The notes under the pieces: generated by a model
The model's database searches: none
Told to the model about the DNA's origin: nothing
Seen by the model: only the letters and a program-made list of their open reading frames with translations
Assembly: GCA_963725655.1 (NCBI GenBank)
Contig: CAVRYY010000001.1
Span: 1,054,001 to 1,118,000, forward strand
Reading direction: 5' to 3'
DNA: 64,000 bases
From: CAVRXT01 sp963725655
Lineage (GTDB): Bacteria > Acidobacteriota > Terriglobia > Acidiferrales > UBA7541
Made by a program: the position numbers and the translations under genes
Part shown: in pieces, positions 7,631 to 15,821 of the stretch
Position numbering within the stretch: the stretch's first letter is position 1
Layout: every line of letters begins with the position of its first letter

Positions 7631-9162
7631 TGCCGTTCCTTGCCGCTGGCCGGCGGGCTCGATAGCGGCCAGGCATTTTCCGGGTTCGGCGCGATGTGCC
7701 GCTGGTCTTTGTCATTCTCTTTGCCATTCACGATCGATTCCAGAGGGCGCACGTGATCCATGTATCCGCCGAGCGCGGCATAATCGCTGCGCTTCATGGT
7801 GAATTCGATCGGCGCGACGATCGCCGGGGTGGGCACGTAGCCGAACGCATTCGCGGGCAGCCGGGTAACGTCCACCATCAGGGTGATGCCGCCGCCGGGC
7901 CAAACGTACACTTCCGCGCCGCCGCAGGTCACCCGCGTCAAAGTGTCGCGCACCGAACGGGTGAGCTTCACCGGATTTTCGGTGACACCGGCGCGCAGCG
8001 ATCCACCCGCTCCGCCCATGAACATCACCGTGCACATCGCGGGTTCGCAGTTTTCCCGGATGCGCGCCACCGATTCTTGCAGCGCCGCAGGAATCGCGCG
8101 CTCGACCGGGTGCAGAGTTTCATCCAGCTCGTAATATGCAGCGTGCTCGCCAGTGGTGCTGACCATCAGCATCCGCGTTCCGGGCGTCGCGGCCTTGGGA
8201 TCGAAGGGATGGAGGATGGACAGCGGATCTGAAATATTCGTTCCGCCCCAATTCGTTCCCGGCTCGGCCACTCGAAAATATCTTCCGGGAGTGGACCTCC
8301 GCCCCTTCATTTTGATTCCGGTGGGCGGCACGCCGAGCATTTTACCGGCCTGATGCTCGGAGAGCACGCCGGTGATGTGATCGTCGACGACTACCACCTC
8401 GTCGATTTTGCCCATCCACTGCATGGCGAACATGCCGATGGTTGCCGAGCCGCATCCGACCCGCATGCGTTCTTCCTTCACGCCGTTGACCACCGGCGCC
8501 TGCCCGGCTTGCACCACCACCGTTGCGCCTGCATCGATAGCTAGTTCCACCGCCTGGCCATTGCACAGCGCGAGCAGCGTCTCGCAAGTAATTCGTCCTT
8601 CGCGCAAACTTCCCCCGGTGAGGTGCAGCACTCCGCCGAGAGAAAGCATCTGCGAGCCGTATTCCGCGGTGGTGACGTGGCCCACCGCCTCGCCTTCCAC
8701 CCGCACGGTGTTCTGCTCCGGCCCCAGAAAGCGATCGGTATCGATTTTCAGTTTCACCCCGCAATAGCTAAAAATTCCTTCGGTGACCACGGTCACCATG
8801 TCGACCCCATTCACCTGGGAGGAAATGATGAAGGGCGCCGGTTTGTAGTCGGGATAGGTGGTGCCCGCGCCGATGGCGGTAACGAATTGCTCTGGTCCGG
8901 CGACGATCCGCCCATCCCACTCGCGATGGGCGTCGAGGAAGGGGACTACACGCTCGCCCTGCTCGAGCGCCCGGTCCAAGATTACGTGGGCATCGAGGCG
9001 CACCAGTTTTCCGGCATGATTGGCGTAGCGGTCGCACGCGCCGGTCCGACCGTCCTTGATGTAGCAAAGGACCGGGCAGGCGTCGCATCGAATTACGTCG
9101 GCGGGCAGGACAGCTTCTTCAACCACGACTATCTCCATGGGGAGGCGAATTGAGCGCGCCAC
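7627..9162 (-). CDS. 6-hydroxynicotinate reductase-like iron-sulfur protein
   Basis: About 500 residues. A cysteine cluster of pattern CX2CX3CX9C lies at residues 26-43 (RCDACPVLCY ... TGACDRY) and is suited to an iron-sulfur cluster. The rest matches proteins annotated as 6-hydroxynicotinate reductase, including glycine-rich stretches (SLGGVLHLTGGSLREG, CGSATIGMF, FMGGAGGSLRAG, WPGGGITLMVDV). In Eubacterium barkeri this enzyme reduces 6-hydroxynicotinate with reduced ferredoxin to the enamide substrate of enamidase, which is encoded nearby here. The start is uncertain: GTG at 9162 or ATG at 9138, neither with a clear ribosome site. The tandem repeats reach within about 20 bp of the start. 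It is co-oriented with UPF0280 and the DUF1185 pair with overlapping ends. Confidence 0.75.
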   Translation of the reverse strand: MARSIRLPMEIVVVEEAVLPADVIRCDACPVLCYIKDGRTGACDRYANHAGKLVRLDAHVILDRALEQGERVVPFLDAHREWDGRIVAGPEQFVTAIGAGTTYPDYKPAPFIISSQVNGVDMVTVVTEGIFSYCGVKLKIDTDRFLGPEQNTVRVEGEAVGHVTTAEYGSQMLSLGGVLHLTGGSLREGRITCETLLALCNGQAVELAIDAGATVVVQAGQAPVVNGVKEERMRVGCGSATIGMFAMQWMGKIDEVVVVDDHITGVLSEHQAGKMLGVPPTGIKMKGRRSTPGRYFRVAEPGTNWGGTNISDPLSILHPFDPKAATPGTRMLMVSTTGEHAAYYELDETLHPVERAIPAALQESVARIRENCEPAMCTVMFMGGAGGSLRAGVTENPVKLTRSVRDTLTRVTCGGAEVYVWPGGGITLMVDVTRLPANAFGYVPTPAIVAPIEFTMKRSDYAALGGYMDHVRPLESIVNGKENDKDQRHIAPNPENAWPLSSPPASGKERQ

Positions 9163-9183
9163 GAATCAATGCTGTTTTGTGGC

Positions 9184-9780
9184 GATTCTGAGTTTGTAAT
9201 TCATTTAGAGTCATGTAGATACGAGTTCTGATCCTGGCAAGTGTCGCGACTAAATTTTTTCTGAGTACTCTTGAATGAAACCCCCACAGCCAGATTGGCT
9301 GTGCCACGACGGCGGCCATGAATAAATTTTGTTTTGCCGCGACTGAGATTTCGTATCTCCTTCATGGTCATATACATCCGACCGAAAGCTGGGCGCGATT
9401 TGTGAATAATCGCAGTCGCGATTCAGAATTTGTAATTCCTTTAGAGTCATGTAGATCCGAGTTCTGATCCTTACGGTTGTCGCGATTGGATTTTTTCCTT
9501 TTCACCTGGCGAAAGCCCACAGCCAGATTGGCTGTGCCACGACGGCCGCCATGAATAAATTTTGTTTTGCCGCGACTGAGATTTCGTATCTCCTTCATGG
9601 TCATATACATCCGACCGAACGCTGGGCGTGATTTGTGAATAATCGCAGTCGCGATTCAGGATTTGTAATTCCTTTAGAGTCATGTATATCCGCGTTCTGA
9701 TCCTTACGGTTGTCGCGATTGGATTTTTTCCTTTTTACCTGGCGAAAGCCCACAGCCAGATTGGCTGTGCCACGACGACC
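9184..9780. repeat. Tandem 233-bp repeat array, about 2.5 copies
   Basis: Copies begin near 9184, 9420 and 9653; the last is partial and ends at about 9780. The marker CACAGCCAGATTGGCTGTG occurs at 9285, 9518 and 9751, exactly 233 bp apart. It is itself a hairpin with 8-bp arms and a GAT loop. Each unit also contains GCCGCGACTGAG and, further on, CAGTCGCG as a second inverted pair. Each unit seems built from two diverged half-units: on the minus strand each half carries an ATG followed by a peptide of the form MT.KE...L.R. The array fills the space between the reductase-like gene and the molybdenum hydroxylase gene; the remaining bases to 9891 show nothing else. Confidence 0.9.
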
Positions 9781-9891
9781 CTTTTACGGCGGAGCCTTGG
9801 CGCGCGGCGACCTTGATCTTGAACCTAGCGAATGCCTGGATCAATGGATTATTCCTGTAAAGACCGGCCGCAGAGCGACTTAATCCATTCC

Positions 9892-12714
9892 TTACTTTCG
9901 ATGGCGCTCGGTTTCCGCGGTCGCGGCGGCCACTATTGCTGCGCGAATCCGCGCTGGGGTGGCCGGCACCCTGCGAATGCGGACGCCTGCGGCATCGTAG
10001 ATCGCGTTCAGGATGGCCGGGGCGGTGGCGACCATAGAATGCTCGCCGATTCCTTTCGCGCCGGAGGGTCCGATACTGGAGGGATCCTCGATCAGAATCG
10101 ACTCAATCGGGGGGATATCGCCCACGGTCGGAATCAGGTAATCGTGCAGGTTCTCGCCCCGCCCTGGGAAGAACTCCTCCATCAGCGCCATGCCTAGCCC
10201 CTGGGCGATGCCGCCCTCGATCTGCCCTTCGACCAGGGTTGGATTGATGGCGCAGCCGACGTCGTGTGCGGCGGTGATTCGGGTGACTTTCACCGTGCCC
10301 AACTCCATGTCTACGGCCAGCTCGGCCATCTGCGCGCCGAAGCCGTAGACGGCGTATGGGATTCCCTGGCCGTTCTCGTCCAGCTTCTTGGTGGGAGGAT
10401 CGAACGTGGCCTCGCCGGTGGCGACGTAACCGTTGGCATCGAGCGGCAACCCGCGCAAGGGAAGGCAGCGCCGCTTTTCTCCGTTTTCGATGGTTACACA
10501 GCCGTCGCCCAGGGTGAATTTCGCGCACTCGCAGTCGCCGTCCAATCGCAGGATCGCGCGGCGAAGTTCCGCTCCAGCCATGCTCGCCGCTTTCCCGCTT
10601 ACGAAAGTCTGCCGCGACGCGGAAGTCTTGCCGCAATCGGGCGAGAGGGAAGTGTCGCCGGAAATAAAGTCGAAGCGATCGAGCGCTACTCCCAATGCGT
10701 CGGCGCAAATTTGGGGAATGACGGTGGCGCTTCCCTGGCCGATATCCACCGCGCCTTGATGCAGGGAAATGCGCCCATCGGGTTTCAATCCCACGCGCAC
10801 GGTGGAAGGATTGGGGAGGGAAGTATTTCCGCAGCCGTACCACACGCCCGCAACGCCGATCCCGCGCCGCAGGGGTCCGGTATTTTCCGCGTTGTATCTC
10901 CTGGCTTCTTCGCCTGCAGCGATCCATCGCGGGCGCAACGCCTCAAAGCAGGCGCGAATTCCGACGCCATCGCCGAGCACCTGGCCGGTGACGGTAGGAG
11001 TATCCGCATCCAGCGCGTTCAATATTCGGAATTCCAGGCGATCCATGCCGACGAGATTGGCCAGCTCATCAAAAAGTTGTTCCTGGGCAATCGCCGTTTG
11101 CGGCACGCCAAATCCGCGAAACGCGCCCGCCGGGACCAGGTTGGTGTGCACCGCACGCGTCTCGGCGCGGTAATGCGGAATGCGATATGGCCCGGAAGCG
11201 TGTATCGGAACGCGGGCGGCGACGGTGGGGCCCCACGATGAGTAAGCGCCGGTATTAAAGTCCGCCGAGAAGTCCATGGCGGTGATGCGGCCGTCGCGGC
11301 CGGCGGCGACGCGCGCGCGAATCCGCGAAGGATGGCGCTTGGTGGTGGACATCATGGATTCGGTACGCGAATACACCATGCGGACCGGGCGCCGCAGATG
11401 CCAAGCCGCGAGCGCCACAAAAGGCTGCATCGATAAGTCGAGTTTCGAACCGAATCCGCCGCCCACCGCGGTGGGGATCACGCGGACCGCTTCCGGGGCC
11501 AACGCGAGAATCGCCGCGAGGTCGGCGCGATCCATGTACGGCGCCTGGGTACACGCTTGCACTTCGATGGTGTCGCCGACTCGGCGAGCGAAGCCGGCTT
11601 CCGGCTCGATGTAGGCGTGTTCGACGAACCCGGATTCGAATTCGCCGGCAGCTTCGAACTCCGCTGCGGCCAGCGCCACGGCCACGTCCCCGCAAGCGAC
11701 GCGCCCGCGCACCAGCAGGTTGCCGGGCCGGTGCGAATGAATCAGCGCCGCGCCTTCGGCGTCCGCGTCGGCGATGGTTCCAAGCGCGGCCAACTGCTCC
11801 CACGTCACCGGGAACGTTTTCAGGTCCAGCGCTTCGATCACGTGCGGCTCGCCCACCACGCACGCGACCGCCTCGCCACGAAAGCGGGTTTCCGCTTCGG
11901 CGAACACCGGCTGGTCGGCATGGATGGCGATCACGCCGAAGCAATTCTTTCCGGGAATATCCTTGGCGGTAAAAACGGCGGCGATCCCTGGGCGCGCCTG
12001 CACGAAGGCATCGAGATCGCCGAATTGAAATCGGGCGCGGTCAAATGGGCTGCGAATTACGCGCGCGGCGAGGGAACCGGCCGGCGTTTCGTCGGCGCCG
12101 AAAATTTCCGTGCCGGAGACTTTTGGCTTTCCGTCCAAGCGCACCAGGCGTTTTCCAATCGCGTGGCCTGCCGGCGCGGTAATTTCGGGTACGCATTCAC
12201 CGGGACGGCCGCCGTTTACATCCAGCGCGGCCGAGACGATCTTGCGGTACCCGGTGCAGCGGCAAAGCACGCCGCCAATCGCGTCCATCACTTGGTTCTC
12301 GTTTGGCGATTCGTTGCGTTCCAGCAACGCGGTGACCGCCATAACCATCCCGGGTGTGCATGCGCCGCACTGCGCTGCGCCGTGGCGTAAGAAGGCGTTT
12401 TGCACTCCGCCCCGCAGCGGACTGCGCGCCGCGGCACCTTCGATGGTGGTCACCTCGCAACCGTCCGCCTGGGCCACCGGCACCAGGCAGGCGCAGACCG
12501 GCTCACCGCCGATCAATACGGTGCAGGCTCCGCAATCGCCCGCATCGCAACCGACTTTTGTTCCGGTAAGCCCCAGATTGTCGCGCAGGATTTTGGAGAG
12601 CCGCTGGGTGGGAAGTGCGGCAACCGACACATCCGCGTCATTCACGCGAAAATGAAATTCACTCGCGCCGTCGTGGGTGGTCCCATTGCAACCGGGAGAA
12701 AGTGTGGCCGCCAT
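9892..12714 (-). CDS. Xanthine dehydrogenase-type hydroxylase, fused [2Fe-2S] and molybdopterin subunits
   Basis: A 940-residue fusion of two usually separate subunits. Residues about 15-180 are the small subunit: the plant-type cluster motif GCDAGDCGACTVLIGGEPVC and the second cluster motif CGACTPGM with VLCRCTGYRKIV. Residues about 195-940 are the molybdenum-cytosine/molybdopterin subunit: GKPKVSGTEIFGAD, EHAYIEPEAGFA, GGGFGSKLDL, GAFRGFGVPQ, VDIGQGSATVIPQI and AKGIGEHSMVATAP. The start at 12714 has GGGAG upstream and lies 2 bp after the FAD subunit. The family hydroxylates aldehydes and N-heterocycles with water as oxygen source. With enamidase and hydroxynicotinate-reductase-like genes nearby, an N-heterocycle ring hydroxylase such as nicotinate dehydrogenase is the likely role. 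Cytoplasmic; no Tat signal is seen. Confidence 0.85.
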   Translation of the reverse strand: MAATLSPGCNGTTHDGASEFHFRVNDADVSVAALPTQRLSKILRDNLGLTGTKVGCDAGDCGACTVLIGGEPVCACLVPVAQADGCEVTTIEGAAARSPLRGGVQNAFLRHGAAQCGACTPGMVMAVTALLERNESPNENQVMDAIGGVLCRCTGYRKIVSAALDVNGGRPGECVPEITAPAGHAIGKRLVRLDGKPKVSGTEIFGADETPAGSLAARVIRSPFDRARFQFGDLDAFVQARPGIAAVFTAKDIPGKNCFGVIAIHADQPVFAEAETRFRGEAVACVVGEPHVIEALDLKTFPVTWEQLAALGTIADADAEGAALIHSHRPGNLLVRGRVACGDVAVALAAAEFEAAGEFESGFVEHAYIEPEAGFARRVGDTIEVQACTQAPYMDRADLAAILALAPEAVRVIPTAVGGGFGSKLDLSMQPFVALAAWHLRRPVRMVYSRTESMMSTTKRHPSRIRARVAAGRDGRITAMDFSADFNTGAYSSWGPTVAARVPIHASGPYRIPHYRAETRAVHTNLVPAGAFRGFGVPQTAIAQEQLFDELANLVGMDRLEFRILNALDADTPTVTGQVLGDGVGIRACFEALRPRWIAAGEEARRYNAENTGPLRRGIGVAGVWYGCGNTSLPNPSTVRVGLKPDGRISLHQGAVDIGQGSATVIPQICADALGVALDRFDFISGDTSLSPDCGKTSASRQTFVSGKAASMAGAELRRAILRLDGDCECAKFTLGDGCVTIENGEKRRCLPLRGLPLDANGYVATGEATFDPPTKKLDENGQGIPYAVYGFGAQMAELAVDMELGTVKVTRITAAHDVGCAINPTLVEGQIEGGIAQGLGMALMEEFFPGRGENLHDYLIPTVGDIPPIESILIEDPSSIGPSGAKGIGEHSMVATAPAILNAIYDAAGVRIRRVPATPARIRAAIVAAATAETERHRK

Positions 12715-12716
12715 TT

Positions 12717-13556
12717 TCAGCTCACTCCCGCGCAACAAATTTCCAGGGCGCGCTGCACCAGGGTGAGCGAGGCGTCGCGCCGGTAGTCCGCGGTGGCTCG
12801 CAAATCGTCGATGGGAGAAAGCTGGCGCAGATATTCGCTTCGTACCGCGGAGCCGATCCCCGCTTGCGGGCGCATCCCGCACAAGGCGCGTTCGAGCTCG
12901 GGCAAGCGCTGCGCCCTCGCCGAGCAAGAACCCACGGCCACGCGCGCTTCCGCCACGGATCCGGCGGCGTCAATTTCCACCACCGCTGCGACCATGGATA
13001 TCGAAATCACCAGATATTTCCGCGCGCCCAATTTCAAAAACGCCGCGCGCGCGTTTTCGGCTCGGCGCGGAATTATCACCCGGGCCAGGATTTCGTCCTC
13101 GCGGCGGGCGGTCTTGCGGTTGCCCAGGACGAAATCGTCCAGCGGCAAACGCCGCGTGCCGGTTGAGCTGACCAGTTCCACTTGCGCGTCCAACGCCAAG
13201 AGCGGTGGCACGCTGTCCGCGGCGGGAGAAGCGTTGCAGAGGTTTCCGGCGATGGTTCCGCGGTTCTGAATTTGGATCCCGCCGATTTCTGTGGCTGCGG
13301 ATTTCAAGGCGTCAAAACAGCGCGGCAGGGGATGCCGCACGATCTCGGTCCAGGTGGTTCCACCGCCGATTACCACTGCTTCGGCCTCGATGCGAATCCC
13401 GCGCAACTCCGGCACGCGCGAAATATCGATCACCGGCCAAGTGACCGGGCGGTCGCCCAGCGCGGGGTAGAAGTCGGTGCCGCCGGCCAAGAGCTGGCCT
13501 CCCGACTTGGTCAGCGCGTCGGCCGCTTCGGCTAGCGTATGTGGCTGAAAGTACAG
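12717..13556 (-). CDS. Xanthine dehydrogenase-type FAD-binding subunit, likely CTG start
   Basis: The FAD/CO-dehydrogenase-flavoprotein-type medium subunit of the hydroxylase encoded just downstream. It shows LAGGTDFYPA, AATEIGGIQIQNRGTIAGNL with CNASPAAD (FAD contact motif TIAGN), and a C-terminal CO_deh_flav_C domain. The first ordinary start codon in frame is TTG at 13490, inside the conserved LLAGGTD motif, and would remove the usual N-terminal strand and helix. Reading further upstream gives LYFQPHTLAEAADALTKSGG, exactly the family N-terminus. This begins at CTG 13556, nine nt after GGGGAGG, with no ATG, GTG or TTG before an upstream TAG. I therefore propose a CTG start and 279 residues, the normal family length. 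It passes electrons from the iron-sulfur domain to an acceptor. Confidence 0.8.
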   Translation of the reverse strand: MYFQPHTLAEAADALTKSGGQLLAGGTDFYPALGDRPVTWPVIDISRVPELRGIRIEAEAVVIGGGTTWTEIVRHPLPRCFDALKSAATEIGGIQIQNRGTIAGNLCNASPAADSVPPLLALDAQVELVSSTGTRRLPLDDFVLGNRKTARREDEILARVIIPRRAENARAAFLKLGARKYLVISISMVAAVVEIDAAGSVAEARVAVGSCSARAQRLPELERALCGMRPQAGIGSAVRSEYLRQLSPIDDLRATADYRRDASLTLVQRALEICCAGVS

Positions 13557-13837
13557 CGTGGTAATCCTCCCCGAATTGAGGCCAAGAGCGGCCGTGGCGA
13601 TGATCGCAAAAAACTGGTATCGCGAACCGCCCTAATTCTACGCCCACACCCCTCGCGGGCCGTAGTTCTTACGTCGCCTAACCGTCCGGAACCAGACCTT
13701 GCGTCTCCCGGCATGCGGTAGGACCACTAGTACCATTCTTGGACGAGCCGCATAGTTCTCACAACCAACTTGGGGGCAACGGAATCCAATGTTATAAGAT
13801 GATGACCAGGAGTTTCGGCACGGCTAGGGAGTCTAAA

Positions 13838-15174
13838 ATGAGAATATCCACCATCTCGAGAATGCTGTTTGGGTTGGTAGTGACGGTGGCGCTGTGTCTT
13901 GCGCCCAAGCCCGCTTTCGCGCAACACGGTGGGGGCGGTCACGGCGGCGGCGGTGGAGGTTCTCACGGCGGTGGCGGCGGAGGTGGTTTCCAGGCGGTGG
14001 TTTCCACGGCGGTGGTGGCGGAGGAGCTTCGCGCGGTGCTGGCGGTGGCTATCATGCCAGCGGCGGTGGCGGCGGGGCGTATCGCGGTGCTGGAAGCGGT
14101 AACTATCGCGGTGGTGGTCCTGGCGGGTACGCTCGTGGTGGATATGCGAGTCGCGCGAACGGCGGCGGTTATCGGAATAGCAGCGCGTACGGCGGGGGCA
14201 ATCGAGCCGGGGCGTCAATGGCGTCGCGGGCAGCGAATTCCAATGCCAGTGGCTGGCACTCGTTTGGCGGCGCGACCGGAGCCAACCGGAGTGCATCATC
14301 AAATCGCTCGGTGGCAACCAATCGTTCTGTAGGTGCGGGCCGCTCGAATTCAGCAATTGGAGCGCGCTCTGGCTCGAACTCGATAGCGGCCACACACAAT
14401 CTCGCGAGCAGCGCTGGTGGCTCTCGTCTGCTGAGGTCAAATTACGGTAACGCGCGGCTGGGAACCGCGTTCGGCCCTTACAATCGCGGCTATGGATATG
14501 GGCGCGGGTTCGGCGGTGGCTTCGGCTACGGTCGATATGGCTGGGGCCGTGGATGGGGCTTTGGGTGGGGCTTCGGACTCGGATTTGGCTGGGGATGGGG
14601 TTGGGGCGGCTGGGGATTTGCCAACCCGTATTGGTGGCCGTCGTATTACGGGTGCGATCCGTATTGGGGATGGGGATGCCCAGGCAGCAGCTATTATTGG
14701 TCGCCTGGCTACGCGCCGGATTATAACGGTCCGTACGCTCCTGCCGCGAGCTCATACCAGATTGATGGATACACCGGCGACAACGGCGGAGGCTACACCG
14801 GACCTGGGGTAAACAATGAATCCCCACAGGCGGCGCCGGCGCCGCAAGAGCAACAGCCGTACACTCCCGCGGTGAGCAGTTCGGCAAGGCCGGATATGAA
14901 TGCGCCCGGCCAGACCGTTTATTTGTATCGCAAAGACGGCCTGATGTTTGCGGCGAATGACTACTGGGTGGCGGACAATCAGGTTCACTACACGGTGTTG
15001 AACGGCGGGGAAAATACGATCGACATGCGCGACTTCGACGTGCAGCGGACGATCGATGAAAATGCCAAGCGCGGCGTGGGTTTCTCGCTCAGAGCAACGC
15101 CCGCGGGACCGTCGGCCGGCTCTCCTGCGGCTTTTTTGCCCCCGCTTGTAAGCGCCAGCGCTGTTGGCGTGTAG
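13838..15174 (+). CDS. Glycine-rich exported protein with an apparent frameshift
   Basis: ATG at 13838, preceded by AGGGAG, begins a clear signal peptide (LFGLVVTVALCLAPKPAFAQ) followed by a His/Gly-rich stretch. The frame must change near 13992: the downstream frame continues the same Gly/His repeat and runs to 15174. Inserting one base after 13992 (GGTTTCCA then GGCGGT) restores the repeated Gly-Phe-His-Gly pattern, so a 1-base deletion or assembly error is likely. The long middle part is rich in Gly, Ser, Ala and Tyr (YGRGFGGGFGYGRYGWGRG). The C-terminus holds a compact domain (VYLYRKDGLMFAANDYWV, VHYTVLNGGENTIDMRDFD) seen in secreted acidobacterial proteins of unknown function. Probably cell-surface or periplasmic. 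Confidence 0.65.
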
Positions 15175-15350
15175 CGAGCGGCCCGGCTAGCAGCATGGCG
15201 CGAGGCGTTGTGACGGTTATGCGCCAGCCGTAACGCCGACTGCGGCAATATCAGGCCCCGATCGAGTCTTATCGATTCTCAGGCTCCGGGCGCGCGGCAG
15301 ACCTAATTAGGCCCACAGCTTCCCTCATGCTCGATTCCCCACGGCGGTAG

Positions 15351-15551
15351 TCAGGAATTTTCCGCGTATCGGGAGTTGCCATGCGACACGGCCACTTCGC
15401 CGGTGACCGAATCACGTGCGAAAAATTCGCCCGGCGAATCGTGCACCAGAGCGGCGAGTTTTTCCCGCGCTTCGCGCAGGGTGGAAACCTGCGTTACCCA
15501 AACGGGACTTCCGTCATGTTCCTTTCTGAAAATATCGAATCCGAGATTCAT
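15351..15551 (-). CDS. Small conserved hypothetical protein
   Basis: A 66-residue soluble protein starting FDIFRKEHDGSPVWVTQVST and continuing LREAREKLAALVHDSPGEFF, then a short RDSVTGEVAV strand. ATG has GGAG 5 nt upstream. The pattern (aromatic-rich opening, 'leads to helix', closing strand) resembles short proteins scattered in acidobacterial genomes that act on no known substrate. No transmembrane segment or signal peptide. It stands alone between the glycine-rich protein and the divergent Crp/Fnr regulator. Confidence 0.6.
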   Translation of the reverse strand: MNLGFDIFRKEHDGSPVWVTQVSTLREAREKLAALVHDSPGEFFARDSVTGEVAVSHGNSRYAENS

Positions 15552-15677
15552 GATCGCTCCGGCGGAGGCTCCGCGATTCAGGTCTCCCGCTGCAGGGCCG
15601 ATGGAAACTGTGATCTGGATCCGGCGGTATGACAGGGTGAATCCAGGTGGGCATTGTAGTGCCAGGGGAAATGCTTT

Positions 15678-15699
15678 GTCTGTTCAATTTTGAACAGAC
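15678..15699. promoter_or_regulatory. Perfect 22-bp palindrome upstream of the Crp/Fnr gene
   Basis: GTCTGTTCAA and TTGAACAGAC are exact inverse complements around a central TT. The element lies 123 bp upstream of the Crp/Fnr regulator start, between it and a divergent small gene. It differs from the E. coli FNR (TTGAT-N4-ATCAA) and CRP (TGTGA-N6-TCACA) consensus, but its size and symmetry suit a dimeric regulator, possibly the encoded one itself. Confidence 0.5.
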
Positions 15700-15821
15700 G
15701 AATCGGTACTGCGCCCAGTAAAAACGTAGCGCGAAATATATGTACCCGGAGGGGGACGGGTGAGCTGTATCTCCTCGCGCAGCCTCGATATTTCAAAATC
15801 CAACACGGACGGTAATTCAAC

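Noticed and set aside
9250..9683. Small minus-strand open frames (66-80 codons) inside the 233-bp repeats as genes
   Set aside because: They repeat with the array and run into hairpin sequence; only the first dozen codons look conserved, so they were reported as a repeat property, not as CDS.
9184..9780. Array as a CRISPR
   Set aside because: Units are 233 bp with nearly identical content throughout, without short repeats separated by unique spacers, and there are no cas genes.
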